A DNA stretch of 64,000 nt from Flavobacterium degerlachei (GCF_900106645.1 NZ_FNMV01000005.1:1-64000); one strand, 5' to 3'. Counted from the stretch's first letter, positions 26,965 through 36,293 are shown. Numbers and translations: made by a program. The notes: generated by a model not told the origin, from the sequence alone.

Positions 26965-27372
26965 TTATTTTGAATTTAAAAGATCTCCTTTTTGGTCGGC
27001 ATCTCTAAAGTAGTTGATCTTGTAGTTGAACATCTCAGCCATGTTTTTGGCGCGTAGCTTCGCTTCATCAGCGATTGCACCAGTAAATAAGACATCTACC
27101 GTTGTAGTAAAAATCTGCATCCAGCGGTCAAAATGTATTTTGTCAATAGGTAAATGTTTGTGCGGAGGAAACGGGCTTCCAGAATAGGTATGCTGTTCGA
27201 GTAAGATTGTTTGCCAAAAACGGTACATTTTCTCCAAATGGTCTGGCCAGCGATTCGCTATTTTCTCGTTAAATATAGGTCCGATAAAATCGTCTTTTTG
27301 CACTTTACCATAGAAAGTGTCAACCAATAATTTAATATCTTCTAGTGTAGTAATATCTTTATTTTGTGTCAT
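26965..27372 (-). CDS. Group III truncated haemoglobin
   Basis: A 135-residue globin with the trHb3 features: a shortened start, FYGKVQKDDFIGPIF, HLEKMYRFWQTILL with the conserved FW pair, and the proximal histidine probably in the PPHKHLPI stretch. Trp in FDRWMQIF is also typical. Such globins handle oxygen, NO or peroxide; their role in Flavobacteria is not settled. The reading frame is open for 45 more codons upstream, but that extension crosses the terminator of the preceding gene. ATG at 27372 is the family-like start. Confidence 0.92.
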   Translation of the reverse strand: MTQNKDITTLEDIKLLVDTFYGKVQKDDFIGPIFNEKIANRWPDHLEKMYRFWQTILLEQHTYSGSPFPPHKHLPIDKIHFDRWMQIFTTTVDVLFTGAIADEAKLRAKNMAEMFNYKINYFRDADQKGDLLNSK

Positions 27373-27382
27373 AATAGGGTAT

Positions 27383-27408
27383 AAAAAAGGCCTACGCAAA
27401 GGTAGGCC
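27383..27408 (-). terminator. Terminator of the DUF4136 gene with a -7 box in its loop
   Basis: GGCCTAC (27389-27395) pairs with GTAGGCC (27402-27408), followed by six Ts on the minus strand. The loop region reads TACCTTTG on the minus strand (27404 to 27397), a perfect -7 promoter box placed 25 bases before the haemoglobin ATG. One hairpin may end one transcript and start the next. Confidence 0.75.
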
Positions 27409-27439
27409 ATTTATATAGAATAAGAAATTATTGGTATTT

Positions 27440-27967
27440 CTATTTTGGTGGGAATTGTGCCAGTATTTTTGCCACAAACTCATTAATTTGGCTTTCTTTT
27501 CGCTCACGATTTTCTGTTAAGTAACCAACACCTTCGCCTTCCCAAATTAGTTCTTTTTTTCTGGCATCAATTAAATCAATATATAGCGTTCCTTCAACAT
27601 AAGTAGAAACGTAAGTACGTCCTCCCCAAAGATATGGGTTCCATCCGTAGCCCCATCCGTAACCCCATCCAGCATTGTACTGGTCTACATCGATTCGTTC
27701 TCTTTCTTTAGTAAATATATTAATCAGTAAATCTGGGTTTTCACTTTTGGTCATCCCTTTTTTACTTAGTTCCATTTCAATTGCGTTAAGAATTCTTTTC
27801 TTGTCCAATCCTGATATTTCGACCCTGTCAATGCCTCTTTTATGGAATGCATAGGTTTTGTATTTACTGAAATCTACCGATTTGTCGTAATCAGAATTGA
27901 CTTTAATAGAGCTGCAAGAACCCAATATAAATAGAAAGAGAACCGCAAGGATTTTAATTGCTTTCAT
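27440..27967 (-). CDS. DUF4136 lipoprotein
   Basis: The 175 residues begin with a lipoprotein signal (ILAVLFLFILGSCSSIKV, acyl-Cys near 18) and continue with a DUF4136 domain: DFSKYKTYAFHKRG, KGMTKSENPDLLINIFTKER, a GYGWGYGWNPYLWG segment and GTLYIDLIDARKKELIWEGE. The family is envelope-associated with unknown function. It ends with a strong terminator. Confidence 0.93.
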   Translation of the reverse strand: MKAIKILAVLFLFILGSCSSIKVNSDYDKSVDFSKYKTYAFHKRGIDRVEISGLDKKRILNAIEMELSKKGMTKSENPDLLINIFTKERERIDVDQYNAGWGYGWGYGWNPYLWGGRTYVSTYVEGTLYIDLIDARKKELIWEGEGVGYLTENRERKESQINEFVAKILAQFPPK

Positions 27968-28016
27968 GTTTTAAATGTTTGGTTGTTAAATGTTTACTAA
28001 AGATACGTCCAATTTA

Positions 28017-29999
28017 TTAAAAATCCAACAAATTATCAGCAACAATATTAGGGAGTGTCACTTTTAACAACGGTTGGCTTTCCATCGCTCTCTTTATCGC
28101 AAAAAGAGCTCCTTCATTTCGTGCCCAGCTTCTTCTCGAAATTCCGTTGTTGACATCCCAAAAAAGCATTGATTCGATGCGTTTTGATGCTTCTTTCGAT
28201 CCATCAAGCACCATCCCAAATCCGCCATTAATTACTTCGCCCCAACCTACGCCGCCACCGTTATGGATAGAAACCCAGGTAGCACCACGGAAACTGTCTC
28301 CAATCACGTTTTGAATAGCCATATCAGCCGTGAAACGAGAGCCGTCATAAATATTAGAAGTCTCCCTGTAAGGAGAATCTGTACCGGAAACGTCGTGATG
28401 ATCCCGACCTAAAACGACAGTTCCTATTTCGCCTTTGGCAATAGCCTGATTAAAAGCTTCGGCAATTTTCATGCGGCCTTCGGCATCGGCATATAAAATT
28501 CTAGCTTGCGAGCCCACGACCAATTTATTTTCTTGTGCTCCTTTGATCCATTGAATATTATCCTGCATTTGTTGCTGAATTTCAATTGGAGCCGTTTTTG
28601 CCATTTCTTCCAAAACAGCGCAGGCAATATCATCCGTTTTTTGTAAATCTTCCGGTTTTCCTGAAGCACAAACCCAACGGAATGGTCCGAAACCAAAATC
28701 AAAACACATAGGACCCATGATATCTTGAACATAACTTGGATACCTAAAATCAATATGATTGTCGGCCATAATATCAGCACCAGCGCGGGAAGCTTCCAGT
28801 AAGAATGCATTTCCATAATCAAAGAAATAAGTTCCTTTGGCAGTGTGTTTGTTGATGGCTGCAGTATGTCTGCGTAATGTTTCTTGTACTTTTTCCTTGA
28901 ATAAATCAGGGTTGTTAGCCATCATTTCGTTGGCATCTTCAAAAGAAATGTCAACAGGATAATAGCCACCAGCCCAAGGATTGTGTAATGAAGTTTGGTC
29001 ACTTCCTAAATCAATATGGATGTGCTCTTCGTCAAATTTTTCCCAAACGTCAACTATATTCCCAAGGTAACCAATAGAAACTGTTTCCTTGTTGGCTTTC
29101 GCCAAAGCGACTCTTTTTACTAATTCGTTTATATCTTCAACAACTTCATTTATCCAGCCTTGACTGTGACGAATATGGGTGATTTTTGGATTTACCTCGG
29201 CACAAACGGTAATGCATCCCGCAATGTTTCCTGCTTTAGGTTGGGCACCACTCATCCCTCCCAAACCTGAGGTTACAAATAAACCGCCTTTAGGAGTTTT
29301 TTTTATTTTTCTAAAACCATTCAAAACCGTAATTGTTGTTCCGTGTACAATTCCTTGCGGACCAATGTACATATAACTTCCTGCAGTCATTTGGCCATAT
29401 TGCGATACGCCTAGCGCATTCATTTTCTCCCAATCATCCGGTTTAGAATAATTAGGAATCACCATTCCATTGGTTACAACCACTCTTGGTGCTTCCTTGT
29501 GTGAAGGGAATAATCCCATAGGATGCCCAGAATACATGGTCAATGTTTGATCCTCTGTCATTTCAGACAGGTATTGCATCGTCAATAGGTATTGTGCCCA
29601 GTTCTGGAAAACGGCACCATTACCACCATAGGTTATTAGCTCATGGGGATGTTGTGCTACGGCATAATCCAGATTGTTTTGAATCATCAACATAATGGCT
29701 TTTGCCTGCTCGCATTTTCCTGGATATTCATTAATGGGACGCGCACGCATTTCGTAATCTGGACGAAAGCGATACATATAGATGCGACCATAAGTTTCTA
29801 ATTCTTCCTTGAATTCTTGAATTAATTCGGCATGATGTTCTGCCTCAAAATAGCGCAAAGCATTACGAAGTGCTAGTTTTTTCTCCTCTGCTGATAGAAT
29901 TTCTTTTCGTTTTGGAGCATGATTGATGTCTGCCTCATACGGTTTAGGCTGAGGCAGTATAGTGGGAATTCCTTGTTGGATTTGTTCTTGGAAAGTCAT
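28017..29999 (-). CDS. hutU: Urocanate hydratase
   Basis: Urocanase, the second step of histidine degradation, adds water to urocanate with tightly bound NAD. The 660 residues are longer than the ~555 of proteobacterial enzymes but in line with Bacteroidota forms. Conserved blocks include YGGNGAVFQNWAQYLLTMQY, GGLGGMSGAQPKAGNIAG, FRYPSYVQDIMGPMCFDFGF and DHHDVSGTDSPYRETSNIYD; the catalytic region with C in GPMCFDFGFG is intact. No hutH, hutI or formiminoglutamate gene is in the window, so the pathway genes must be dispersed or elsewhere. Confidence 0.97.
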   Translation of the reverse strand: MTFQEQIQQGIPTILPQPKPYEADINHAPKRKEILSAEEKKLALRNALRYFEAEHHAELIQEFKEELETYGRIYMYRFRPDYEMRARPINEYPGKCEQAKAIMLMIQNNLDYAVAQHPHELITYGGNGAVFQNWAQYLLTMQYLSEMTEDQTLTMYSGHPMGLFPSHKEAPRVVVTNGMVIPNYSKPDDWEKMNALGVSQYGQMTAGSYMYIGPQGIVHGTTITVLNGFRKIKKTPKGGLFVTSGLGGMSGAQPKAGNIAGCITVCAEVNPKITHIRHSQGWINEVVEDINELVKRVALAKANKETVSIGYLGNIVDVWEKFDEEHIHIDLGSDQTSLHNPWAGGYYPVDISFEDANEMMANNPDLFKEKVQETLRRHTAAINKHTAKGTYFFDYGNAFLLEASRAGADIMADNHIDFRYPSYVQDIMGPMCFDFGFGPFRWVCASGKPEDLQKTDDIACAVLEEMAKTAPIEIQQQMQDNIQWIKGAQENKLVVGSQARILYADAEGRMKIAEAFNQAIAKGEIGTVVLGRDHHDVSGTDSPYRETSNIYDGSRFTADMAIQNVIGDSFRGATWVSIHNGGGVGWGEVINGGFGMVLDGSKEASKRIESMLFWDVNNGISRRSWARNEGALFAIKRAMESQPLLKVTLPNIVADNLLDF

Positions 30000-30231
30000 C
30001 TTAAATGTTGATTCGTTAATTTAGAAAAGTATTGCTTCGTTAGAAAACGCCTTGGGAATATTTCGCCTGTGGGATTTCTAGGATAACGAAACCACTATGG
30101 ATAACGAATATCCGATCGATGGTAGGATTTATGAATTCTAATCCTAAATTTCTGTGAGCAAATATCCATTTATATTGTTTTGATTTTTATTGTTTGAAAC
30201 ATAAGAACATCATCAAAGATATATTCAACAA

Positions 30232-30411
30232 TTACTGTTTTTTTATATTCCCTGTCTTCTTATCGTAACCATAAGGACAGTGACGACAACCGCTTTTACA
30301 ACAATACCCTCTTTTTAAGTGGTGTTTCTCGGTAAAGCATTTATAACCTTCTGGCGTGTAATAGAAATCTTCGCCCTCTATTAATTTATTTTCGTTATTC
30401 TCGTCAATCAT
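30232..30411 (-). CDS. Small Cys-rich DUF5522-type protein
   Basis: A 59-codon gene from ATG 30411 to TAA 30232. The product reads EGEDFYYTPEGYKCFTEKHH, then KRGYCCKSGCRHCPYGYDKK. The CCxSxCxHCPYG pattern is that of DUF5522 proteins, which also occur fused to or beside larger proteins. The cysteines probably bind a metal or an iron-sulphur cluster. Its start follows the 290-bp gap at 30412-30701, in which I see only AT-rich sequence. Confidence 0.85.
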   Translation of the reverse strand: MIDENNENKLIEGEDFYYTPEGYKCFTEKHHLKRGYCCKSGCRHCPYGYDKKTGNIKKQ

Positions 30412-30701
30412 GTTTTGGGTATTCTATTGTGAAAATTATTTAGAATATTTTAAATTATACGATTTGCTCAAACGATTGAGTTTTTCATTAAATTAAACTA
30501 TTTTAGTACTACAAATTTATAAATTTTATAGCGAATGTGTCTTGTTGTTGCTGAAAATTTAATTTAGGGGTATGTTGGTTATTTAGAAATACCAGAGTTA
30601 AATTACCGTTTTACTTTGTGTTTTAAAAACCATGATCAATCCAGAACAATTTCAAAGAGTATTTTTTTACTACTTTCGTTATTTAATAAAACTCAATAAC
30701 A

Positions 30702-31043
30702 ATGTTTCTAATCGTCACTAAATATTTAATACCAAAAGGATATCGCGGATTGACGGCATTTCCCTTTGTATTTGTAAAATACAGCAGCGATAAAGAAAAC
30801 ACGGTTTTTGTTAATCATGAAAAAATTCATTTGCGACAACAGTTGGAACTCTTAGTACTTCCTTTTTTTATACTCTATATATTAGAATACTTCGTTCGTT
30901 TACTCCAATATAAAAACAGAGATTTAGCTTATCGAAACATCAGTTTTGAGAGGGAAGCTTATGATAATGAATCGGATACATCCTATCTTAAAAAAAGAAG
31001 GTTTTTTAGTTTTATAAAATACATAAACAAAAGTACATTGTAA
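30702..31043 (+). CDS. Small HExxH membrane protein, putative metallopeptidase
   Basis: The 113-residue protein contains HEKIH in VNHEKIHLRQQLELL (about 39-43), an HExxH zinc signature. A hydrophobic helix follows (LLVLPFFILYILEYFVRLL), then ISFEREAYDNE, in which a Glu could be the third zinc ligand. This is the minimal layout of membrane gluzincins such as the M56 group, but it is far shorter. Catalysis is inferred from the motif alone. The gene stands alone between two AT-rich gaps. Confidence 0.72.
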   Translation: MFLIVTKYLIPKGYRGLTAFPFVFVKYSSDKENTVFVNHEKIHLRQQLELLVLPFFILYILEYFVRLLQYKNRDLAYRNISFEREAYDNESDTSYLKKRRFFSFIKYINKSTL

Positions 31044-31225
31044 TGTTTTGCTTTCTTATGAAATCATCTGGTTCAATAGGAGTTATCTATTAAAACTGGT
31101 AATTTTATAAGGGTATAGAAGATTAAATTGGGAAGAAAATTTGACTGAAAAACGAATATTGCCTTAAAAATATGTTATAAAGAGACAATCTATGGCTATT
31201 CAATTTTTTTGTTGCCTATAAATTT

Positions 31226-31233
31226 TACCTTTG
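31226..31233 (+). promoter_or_regulatory. -7 box of the ACC deaminase-like gene
   Basis: TACCTTTG, a perfect -7 element, lies 16 bases before the TTG start codon at 31250 and supports this unusual start, because no ATG follows before conserved sequence. Confidence 0.6.
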
Positions 31234-31249
31234 TCGAAAATCACTTCAT

Positions 31250-32146
31250 TTGAACCAAAAACTTACAATCGAATTCCCCAATTCAATCTCCGTTTCAATA
31301 AAACGGGAAGACTTGATTCATCCATTCGTATCAGGAAATAAGTTCAGAAAGCTAAAGTATAATTTGCTGCAAGCGAAAGAAGAAAATCAAAAAACGCTGC
31401 TCACTTTTGGAGGGGCTTTTTCAAATCATATTGCCGCTGTGGCCTTTGCAGGAAAAGAAAACGGTTTCAAAACCATTGGAATTATTCGGGGAGATGAATT
31501 GCGTGATAAAATTGCGGATAATCTAACCTTAGTATTTGCCCAAAACTGCGGCATGCAATTAGAGTTCATCTCGAGAGAAGAATACCGTTTAAAAAATGAT
31601 TCCTCTTTTTTGGAAAATTTGAAAAAGCAATATGGTGATTTTTATCTTATTCCAGAAGGCGGAACGAATGAGTTGGCCATAAAAGGTTGTCAAGAAATCC
31701 TTACTGAAGAAGACTCCGATTTTGATTTTGTATGCTGCTCGGTAGGAACTGGTGGTACTATTTCAGGAATTATAAATAGTGCTTTACCGCATCAAAAAGT
31801 TTTAGGATTTCCTGCTTTGAAAGGTGATTTTTTAAAAGATGAAATTCGTATTTTTGTCCAGTCTGAAAATTGGGACTTAATAACGGACTATCATTTTGGT
31901 GGATATGGGAAAGTAAATCAGGATTTAATTACTTTTATCAACCAGTTTTATGATGAAAATAAAATTCCTTTAGACCCTATTTATACTGGAAAGATGATTT
32001 TTGGCGTTATAGATAGAATACATAAGGGTTATTTTCCAGCCCAATCAAAAATTTTATTGATTCATACAGGTGGAATTCAAGGAATCAAAGGAATGAATGT
32101 GAAATTGAAAAATAAACAATTACCAATAATAGATATACATGTTTAA
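31250..32146 (+). CDS. ACC deaminase / D-cysteine desulfhydrase family enzyme
   Basis: A 298-residue PLP enzyme of fold type II. The PLP lysine is in VSGNKFRKLKYNL (about 27-39). The substrate and phosphate loops LTFGGAFSNHIAAVAF and SVGTGGTISGI are complete, and LLIHTGGIQGIKG lies near the C-terminus. Family members split 1-aminocyclopropane-1-carboxylate or D-cysteine; the sequence does not tell which. The start is a TTG placed after a consensus -7 box. The stop overlaps the next gene by 8 bp. Confidence 0.93.
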   Translation: MNQKLTIEFPNSISVSIKREDLIHPFVSGNKFRKLKYNLLQAKEENQKTLLTFGGAFSNHIAAVAFAGKENGFKTIGIIRGDELRDKIADNLTLVFAQNCGMQLEFISREEYRLKNDSSFLENLKKQYGDFYLIPEGGTNELAIKGCQEILTEEDSDFDFVCCSVGTGGTISGIINSALPHQKVLGFPALKGDFLKDEIRIFVQSENWDLITDYHFGGYGKVNQDLITFINQFYDENKIPLDPIYTGKMIFGVIDRIHKGYFPAQSKILLIHTGGIQGIKGMNVKLKNKQLPIIDIHV

Positions 32147-33029
32147 AAAAATCCTACTCATTCTTACGGCAGTACTGCTGGTAAGTTGTAATGTTACAAA
32201 ACCGGTAATCGTGACTACAAAATCAGCTCCTGCAGTCACAAAAAAAGCAACAACACGATCAGTCAAAAAGACCAGCGTTGCAAAACCAGTGGTAAAAAAG
32301 ACAGCAATAGTAGCTCAAGATCGAGATAAAGTGGAAGAGGAAGTAATAGAATCAACCTCTAGAACTATTGTTTCAAATGACATAGTAGCTAATTATATTG
32401 CCCAATATAAAGATATTGCCATGAGTAATATGAAAGTTTATGGTATTCCCGCAAGTATTATATTAGCCCAAGGAATATTAGAATCTGGCGCAGGAAAAGG
32501 TGATTTGGCAAATAGAGCCAACAATCATTTTGGAATTAAATGCCATGATTGGACAGGCGAAAGTGTTAGACATGATGATGACGCCAGACAAGAATGTTTT
32601 AGAAAATACAATGAACCAGCAGAATCTTTCAAGGATCACGCTTTATTCCTAACCGGCAGAGGTAGATATTCTCGTTTGTTTTCCTTACCAAAAGATGATT
32701 ATGAGGCTTGGGCAAAAGGACTTAGAAGTGCTGGTTATGCCACAGACCCACGATACCCTCAGAAATTGATTTCCTATATTACACGATATGATTTAGGCCG
32801 ATTTGATTCCCAGGTTTTAGGAACTAATTATACGCCTATGGAAAATCAGGTACAGTCAGTAAGAATAGTAAGCGTAGAGAGTTATAATGGCGATGTCTAT
32901 GTAGTTCAAAAAGGAGATACTTTGTACTCCATTTCAAGAAAATTTAATTTAGTTGTTGATCAATTAAAGCAAAAGAATAAGCTTTCGGCAAATACTCTTT
33001 CTATTGGGCAAAGACTGATTGTGAATTAA
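32139..33029 (+). CDS. Glucosaminidase (GH73) lipoprotein with LysM
   Basis: The 296-residue product has a lipoprotein signal (LILTAVLLVSCNVT), a Lys/Thr/Val-rich linker (about 25-75), a GH73-type glucosaminidase domain (about 85-225; PASIILAQGILESGAGKG with the catalytic Glu in LESG, and NHFGIKCHDW) and a C-terminal LysM repeat (YVVQKGDTLYSISRKFNLVV). It is expected to cut peptidoglycan glycan strands from the outer-membrane side. The 8-bp overlap with the upstream PLP enzyme gene indicates co-transcription. Confidence 0.95.
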   Translation: MFKKILLILTAVLLVSCNVTKPVIVTTKSAPAVTKKATTRSVKKTSVAKPVVKKTAIVAQDRDKVEEEVIESTSRTIVSNDIVANYIAQYKDIAMSNMKVYGIPASIILAQGILESGAGKGDLANRANNHFGIKCHDWTGESVRHDDDARQECFRKYNEPAESFKDHALFLTGRGRYSRLFSLPKDDYEAWAKGLRSAGYATDPRYPQKLISYITRYDLGRFDSQVLGTNYTPMENQVQSVRIVSVESYNGDVYVVQKGDTLYSISRKFNLVVDQLKQKNKLSANTLSIGQRLIVN

Positions 33030-33080
33030 AATTTTAGAGAAGCAATACACCATTCATAAATAAAATTTCAAAAATTATAC

Positions 33081-34367
33081 ATGTTATATAAAAGAAGTAG
33101 TCAGCTTTTTGCTGAAGCAGAAAAGGTAATTCCAGGCGGAGTAAATTCACCAGTTAGAGCATTCAAAGCAGTAGGGGGAGCTCCAATTTTTGTACATAGT
33201 GCCAAAGGTGCTTATTTATATGATGAGGATGGAAACCGATTAATAGATTACATCAACTCTTGGGGACCTATGATTTTAGGGCATGCCTTTGAACCAGTTG
33301 TTCAAGCAGTAATAGAGAAAGCAAAATTGGGAACTTCTTTTGGAATGCCAACAGAGTTAGAGACTCAAATTGCAGCTTTGGCAGTTTCTATGGTGCCAAA
33401 TATTGATAAAATAAGATTTGTCAATTCAGGTACTGAAGCTTGTATGAGTGCCGTAAGATTAGCGCGTGGCTTTACCAAAAAAGACAAAATAATAAAATTT
33501 GCTGGTTGTTACCACGGTCATTCTGATTCCTTTTTGATTCAAGCGGGAAGTGGAGCGATTACTTTTGGTTCGCCAAATAGTCCAGGAGTAACTGCAGGAA
33601 CGGCAAAAGATACTTTATTAGCAACTTACAATGATTTAGACAATGTAAGTGCTTTAATCGAAGCAAACAAAGACGAAATTGCCGCTATAATTGTTGAACC
33701 TGTTGCAGGAAATATGGGTTGTATTCCTCCTAACAAAGGTTTCTTAGAAGGTTTAAGACAGCTATGTACGGATAATGGCATACTACTTATTTTTGATGAG
33801 GTTATGACAGGATTCCGCTTGGCAAGAGGTGGAGTACAAGAGTTATTTGGTGTAGATGCTGATATCGTTTGTTTCGGAAAAGTAATTGGTGGAGGTTTAC
33901 CAGTAGGTGCTTTTGCTGCACGTGAAGAAATCATGAATTTATTGGCGCCACTTGGGCCAGTTTATCAAGCGGGAACTTTATCAGGAAATCCTTTGGCTAT
34001 GGCTGCAGGATTGGCAATGTTACAAACATTAGATAATGATCGCGCTATTTTTCAAAGATTGGCAGACAAAACAGCTTACTTACACGAAGGAATCGAAAAA
34101 GTCTTGAAAGCAAATAATGTTGTTTTTACAATCAATAGAATAGGCTCCATGATTTCAGTACATTTTGATGCAGCTCCAGTAGTTGACCTTAAGTCGGCTG
34201 GAAAAGGAGACAATGACACCTTCAAAAAATTCTTCCACGGATTATTACAAGAAGGGATTTATATTGCGCCATCAGCTTATGAGACTTGGTTTATCACAGA
34301 TGCACTTTCTTATGAAGATCTAGATTTTACCATTCAAGCTATAGATAAAGTTTCTAAAACTTTTTAG
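33081..34367 (+). CDS. hemL: Glutamate-1-semialdehyde 2,1-aminomutase
   Basis: HemL converts glutamate-1-semialdehyde to 5-aminolevulinate for haem synthesis. The 428 residues are full length. The PLP lysine is K267 in [43 protein letters not shown] and [11 protein letters not shown] are typical of class III aminotransferases. It follows the glucosaminidase gene by 51 bp and ends in a strong bidirectional terminator. Confidence 0.98.
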   Translation: MLYKRSSQLFAEAEKVIPGGVNSPVRAFKAVGGAPIFVHSAKGAYLYDEDGNRLIDYINSWGPMILGHAFEPVVQAVIEKAKLGTSFGMPTELETQIAALAVSMVPNIDKIRFVNSGTEACMSAVRLARGFTKKDKIIKFAGCYHGHSDSFLIQAGSGAITFGSPNSPGVTAGTAKDTLLATYNDLDNVSALIEANKDEIAAIIVEPVAGNMGCIPPNKGFLEGLRQLCTDNGILLIFDEVMTGFRLARGGVQELFGVDADIVCFGKVIGGGLPVGAFAAREEIMNLLAPLGPVYQAGTLSGNPLAMAAGLAMLQTLDNDRAIFQRLADKTAYLHEGIEKVLKANNVVFTINRIGSMISVHFDAAPVVDLKSAGKGDNDTFKKFFHGLLQEGIYIAPSAYETWFITDALSYEDLDFTIQAIDKVSKTF

Positions 34368-34370
34368 AAC

Positions 34371-34408
34371 AAAAAAAACTCTCGGCATCAAACCGAGAGT
34401 TTTTTTTA
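34371..34408. terminator. Bidirectional terminator between hemL and the Spy-like gene
   Basis: AACTCTCGG (34377-34385) pairs perfectly with CCGAGAGTT (34393-34401), with an A run before and a T run after. It lies between convergent genes. Confidence 0.92.
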
Positions 34409-34410
34409 AA

Positions 34411-34872
34411 TTATTTTTTCATTTCTTCTTTTTTGTTCTTGTCTTGCATTCCTTTTCTGTTGTGCATTCCTCTTTTTTTGTGATGTTTTGCTTTCATAGC
34501 ATCCCATTTTTCAAATTGCTCAGCTGACAATATGTTTTTCATTTTAGCTTTCATGGCAATTTGTTCATCCATCATTTTGCTTTTCATGGCAAAACGTTCG
34601 TCTCTTGATGGTTTCTCCCTGTTGTCTTTACGAGCCTTCATCATTGCCTCCCGTTTGGCACTTTTCTCAGCAATGATACTTTTCATTTGAGCTTGCTGTT
34701 TTGCTGACAAATCTAAGTGTAATGTCATTTTTTTCAACATCAACTCATTTCGCTGTTCAGGAGTGAATTTTTCCATTTCAGCTCTACCTTGTCTTTTGTC
34801 AGTTTTATTTCCTTGTTGTGCAAAGCTTGTCATTCCAACAAGCAATAATGCGGCGATAATTAATTTTTTCAT
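34411..34872 (-). CDS. Spy/CpxP-like periplasmic protein
   Basis: A 153-residue secreted protein with a signal peptide (IIAALLLVGMTSFAQ) and a highly charged, helical body rich in Lys and Met. FTPEQRNELMLKKMTLHLDL and SAKQQAQMKSIIAEKSAKR are LTxxQ-type helices as in Spy/CpxP chaperones, and a second such unit is LSAEQFEKWDAMKAKHHKKR. The Met/His-rich tail (KHHKKRGMHNRKGM) may bind metal. It is divergent from the copper-type module to its right, with a perfect palindrome between them. Confidence 0.8.
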   Translation of the reverse strand: MKKLIIAALLLVGMTSFAQQGNKTDKRQGRAEMEKFTPEQRNELMLKKMTLHLDLSAKQQAQMKSIIAEKSAKREAMMKARKDNREKPSRDERFAMKSKMMDEQIAMKAKMKNILSAEQFEKWDAMKAKHHKKRGMHNRKGMQDKNKKEEMKK

Positions 34873-34951
34873 TTTTTTTTATTTTAATGTTATAGTAATA
34901 AGACAGTGATATGTCTCAATGGTTTAAGCCTTAACAAAAGTTTAATAAAAG

Positions 34952-34965
34952 CTGATAATTATCAG
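34952..34965. promoter_or_regulatory. Perfect 14-bp palindrome in a divergent promoter region
   Basis: CTGATAATTATCAG is fully self-complementary and sits between the divergent Spy-like gene and the CxxxC membrane protein. This is a plausible repressor site for the region. A TATCTTTG box follows at 34987-34994. Confidence 0.45.
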
Positions 34966-34998
34966 ATGAATTTAAAAATGGAGTTATATCTTTGCAAC

Positions 34999-35373
34999 GT
35001 GAAAAGATTTGCAGTCATAATAATTATTGTTTTGTTTCTAAAACCCATCTTCCCGGTTTTAGATTATGCAATCAATTATGACTATATCTCAAAAGTACTT
35101 TGTATCAATAAAGCAAAACCAGAACTGAAATGTAATGGAAAATGTCATTTGATGAAAGAGTTGGCAAAAGCTTCAGAAGATGATAAAACCAATTCAACTG
35201 AAAAAAAACAAAGTACAAATAAATTAATAGATCTTTTTGTTGAAGAACAGGACACGTATACTTATGCGTTTTCAGTTATTGAAATCAAACCGTTATTCAA
35301 TTCAAAATGCAGGAATCTTTATTCGCATTTAGATTCGAACTCTATTTTTCATCCACCCATTTTCATTTCTTAA
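34999..35373 (+). CDS. Small membrane protein with CNGKCH motif
   Basis: Starting at GTG 34999 the product is 124 residues: MKRFAVIIIIVLFLKPIFPV forms a signal anchor, then C35 in SKVLCINKAK and CNGKCHLMKEL (C45, C49, H50) give a likely metal-binding site. A charged linker and a C-terminal HPPIFIS follow. The frame is open for 31 codons upstream, but these cross the palindrome and a -7-like box, and the GTG start gives a proper signal anchor. It precedes the MbnP-like gene in the same direction by 108 bp; a copper link is inferred from context. Confidence 0.72.
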   Translation: MKRFAVIIIIVLFLKPIFPVLDYAINYDYISKVLCINKAKPELKCNGKCHLMKELAKASEDDKTNSTEKKQSTNKLIDLFVEEQDTYTYAFSVIEIKPLFNSKCRNLYSHLDSNSIFHPPIFIS

Positions 35374-35481
35374 ATAGTAAATAAACTTTTAGTATCTCTA
35401 TTTCCTTTGGCGAAAGCCCAATGGTAATGTTGATGATACGCCTTATTTTAAAATTTATAAAAAAGAAATTACACTTAAAAG

Positions 35482-36279
35482 ATGAAAAATTTAATATACA
35501 AAGCCATAGCTGTTTTAGCTTTGAGCGCCACATTTACTGCATGTTCTAATGATGATGAAACAATTTCAGGAACAGGAAACTTAGCAATAGAATTTGATAA
35601 CTCTTTTAAGGGAGATGATTTAATTCTAGATACACAAGTGAATACTACAGCGAGTAACGAAGTCCTTAAAATCAGTAGTATAAAGTACATTATCAGTAAC
35701 ATTGTTCTTACAAAAGAAGATGGGACAACTTTTACATATCCCAAAAATGAAAGCTATTTCATAGTAAACGAAGCTGATATAGCTACTCATATATTGAATC
35801 TTAAAGACGTTCCTGCAGCTAACTATACTAAAGTTACTTTTGGTGTTGGAGTTGATAAAGAACAATGGGATGCTGGAGCAACAGGTCAAGGTGATTTCTT
35901 AGCAACAGCACAAGCAGCAGGAATGATGTGGAGTTGGTCAGCGGGTTACAAATTTGTAGCTTTTGAAGGAACTTTTACTTCAGCAACAGTTACTACTCCA
36001 GTTCCGTTTAAAGTACATACAGGACAAACAGGGACGGATTATAACTATACTACTGTTGCACTGGACTTACAAACAAAAGCGTTAGTGAGAACCACAATTA
36101 CACCGCAAATTCACATTATTACTGACTTGGCTAAGATTTTAAATAGCACAAATGTGATCAAACTTTCTGACAACAATCCTAACGGAACGGGTGCAAATAT
36201 CATGGGAGGTGCTAACTTACCATTAATAACTGCAAACGTTGCAACTATGTTTTCAGTAGACCACGTTCACAACGATTAA
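35482..36279 (+). CDS. MbnP-like copper-associated lipoprotein
   Basis: A 265-residue lipoprotein (acyl-Cys C21 in FTACSN). The central GMMWSWSAGYKFVAFEG (W149, W151) and the C-terminal MFSVDHVHND are hallmarks of the MbnP family; other conserved parts are LKISSIKYIISNIVLTKEDG and FGVGVDKEQWDAG. In methanotrophs, MbnP carries a tryptophan that its partner MbnH oxidises to kynurenine, creating a copper site. The dihaem gene next to it fits that pairing. Whether one of W149/W151 is modified here is not known. Confidence 0.9.
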   Translation: MKNLIYKAIAVLALSATFTACSNDDETISGTGNLAIEFDNSFKGDDLILDTQVNTTASNEVLKISSIKYIISNIVLTKEDGTTFTYPKNESYFIVNEADIATHILNLKDVPAANYTKVTFGVGVDKEQWDAGATGQGDFLATAQAAGMMWSWSAGYKFVAFEGTFTSATVTTPVPFKVHTGQTGTDYNYTTVALDLQTKALVRTTITPQIHIITDLAKILNSTNVIKLSDNNPNGTGANIMGGANLPLITANVATMFSVDHVHND

Positions 36280-36293
36280 TTTCATTTTTAGGA

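Noticed and set aside
27373..27507. 45-residue extension of the truncated haemoglobin
   Set aside because: It crosses the terminator and the stop region of the upstream gene; the family starts at the ATG at 27372.
28017..29999. A histidine-utilisation operon
   Set aside because: Only hutU is present; flanking genes are unrelated.
34906..34998. Upstream start for the CNGKCH protein
   Set aside because: The extra 31 codons cover the palindrome and a promoter-like box and place the signal anchor internally.
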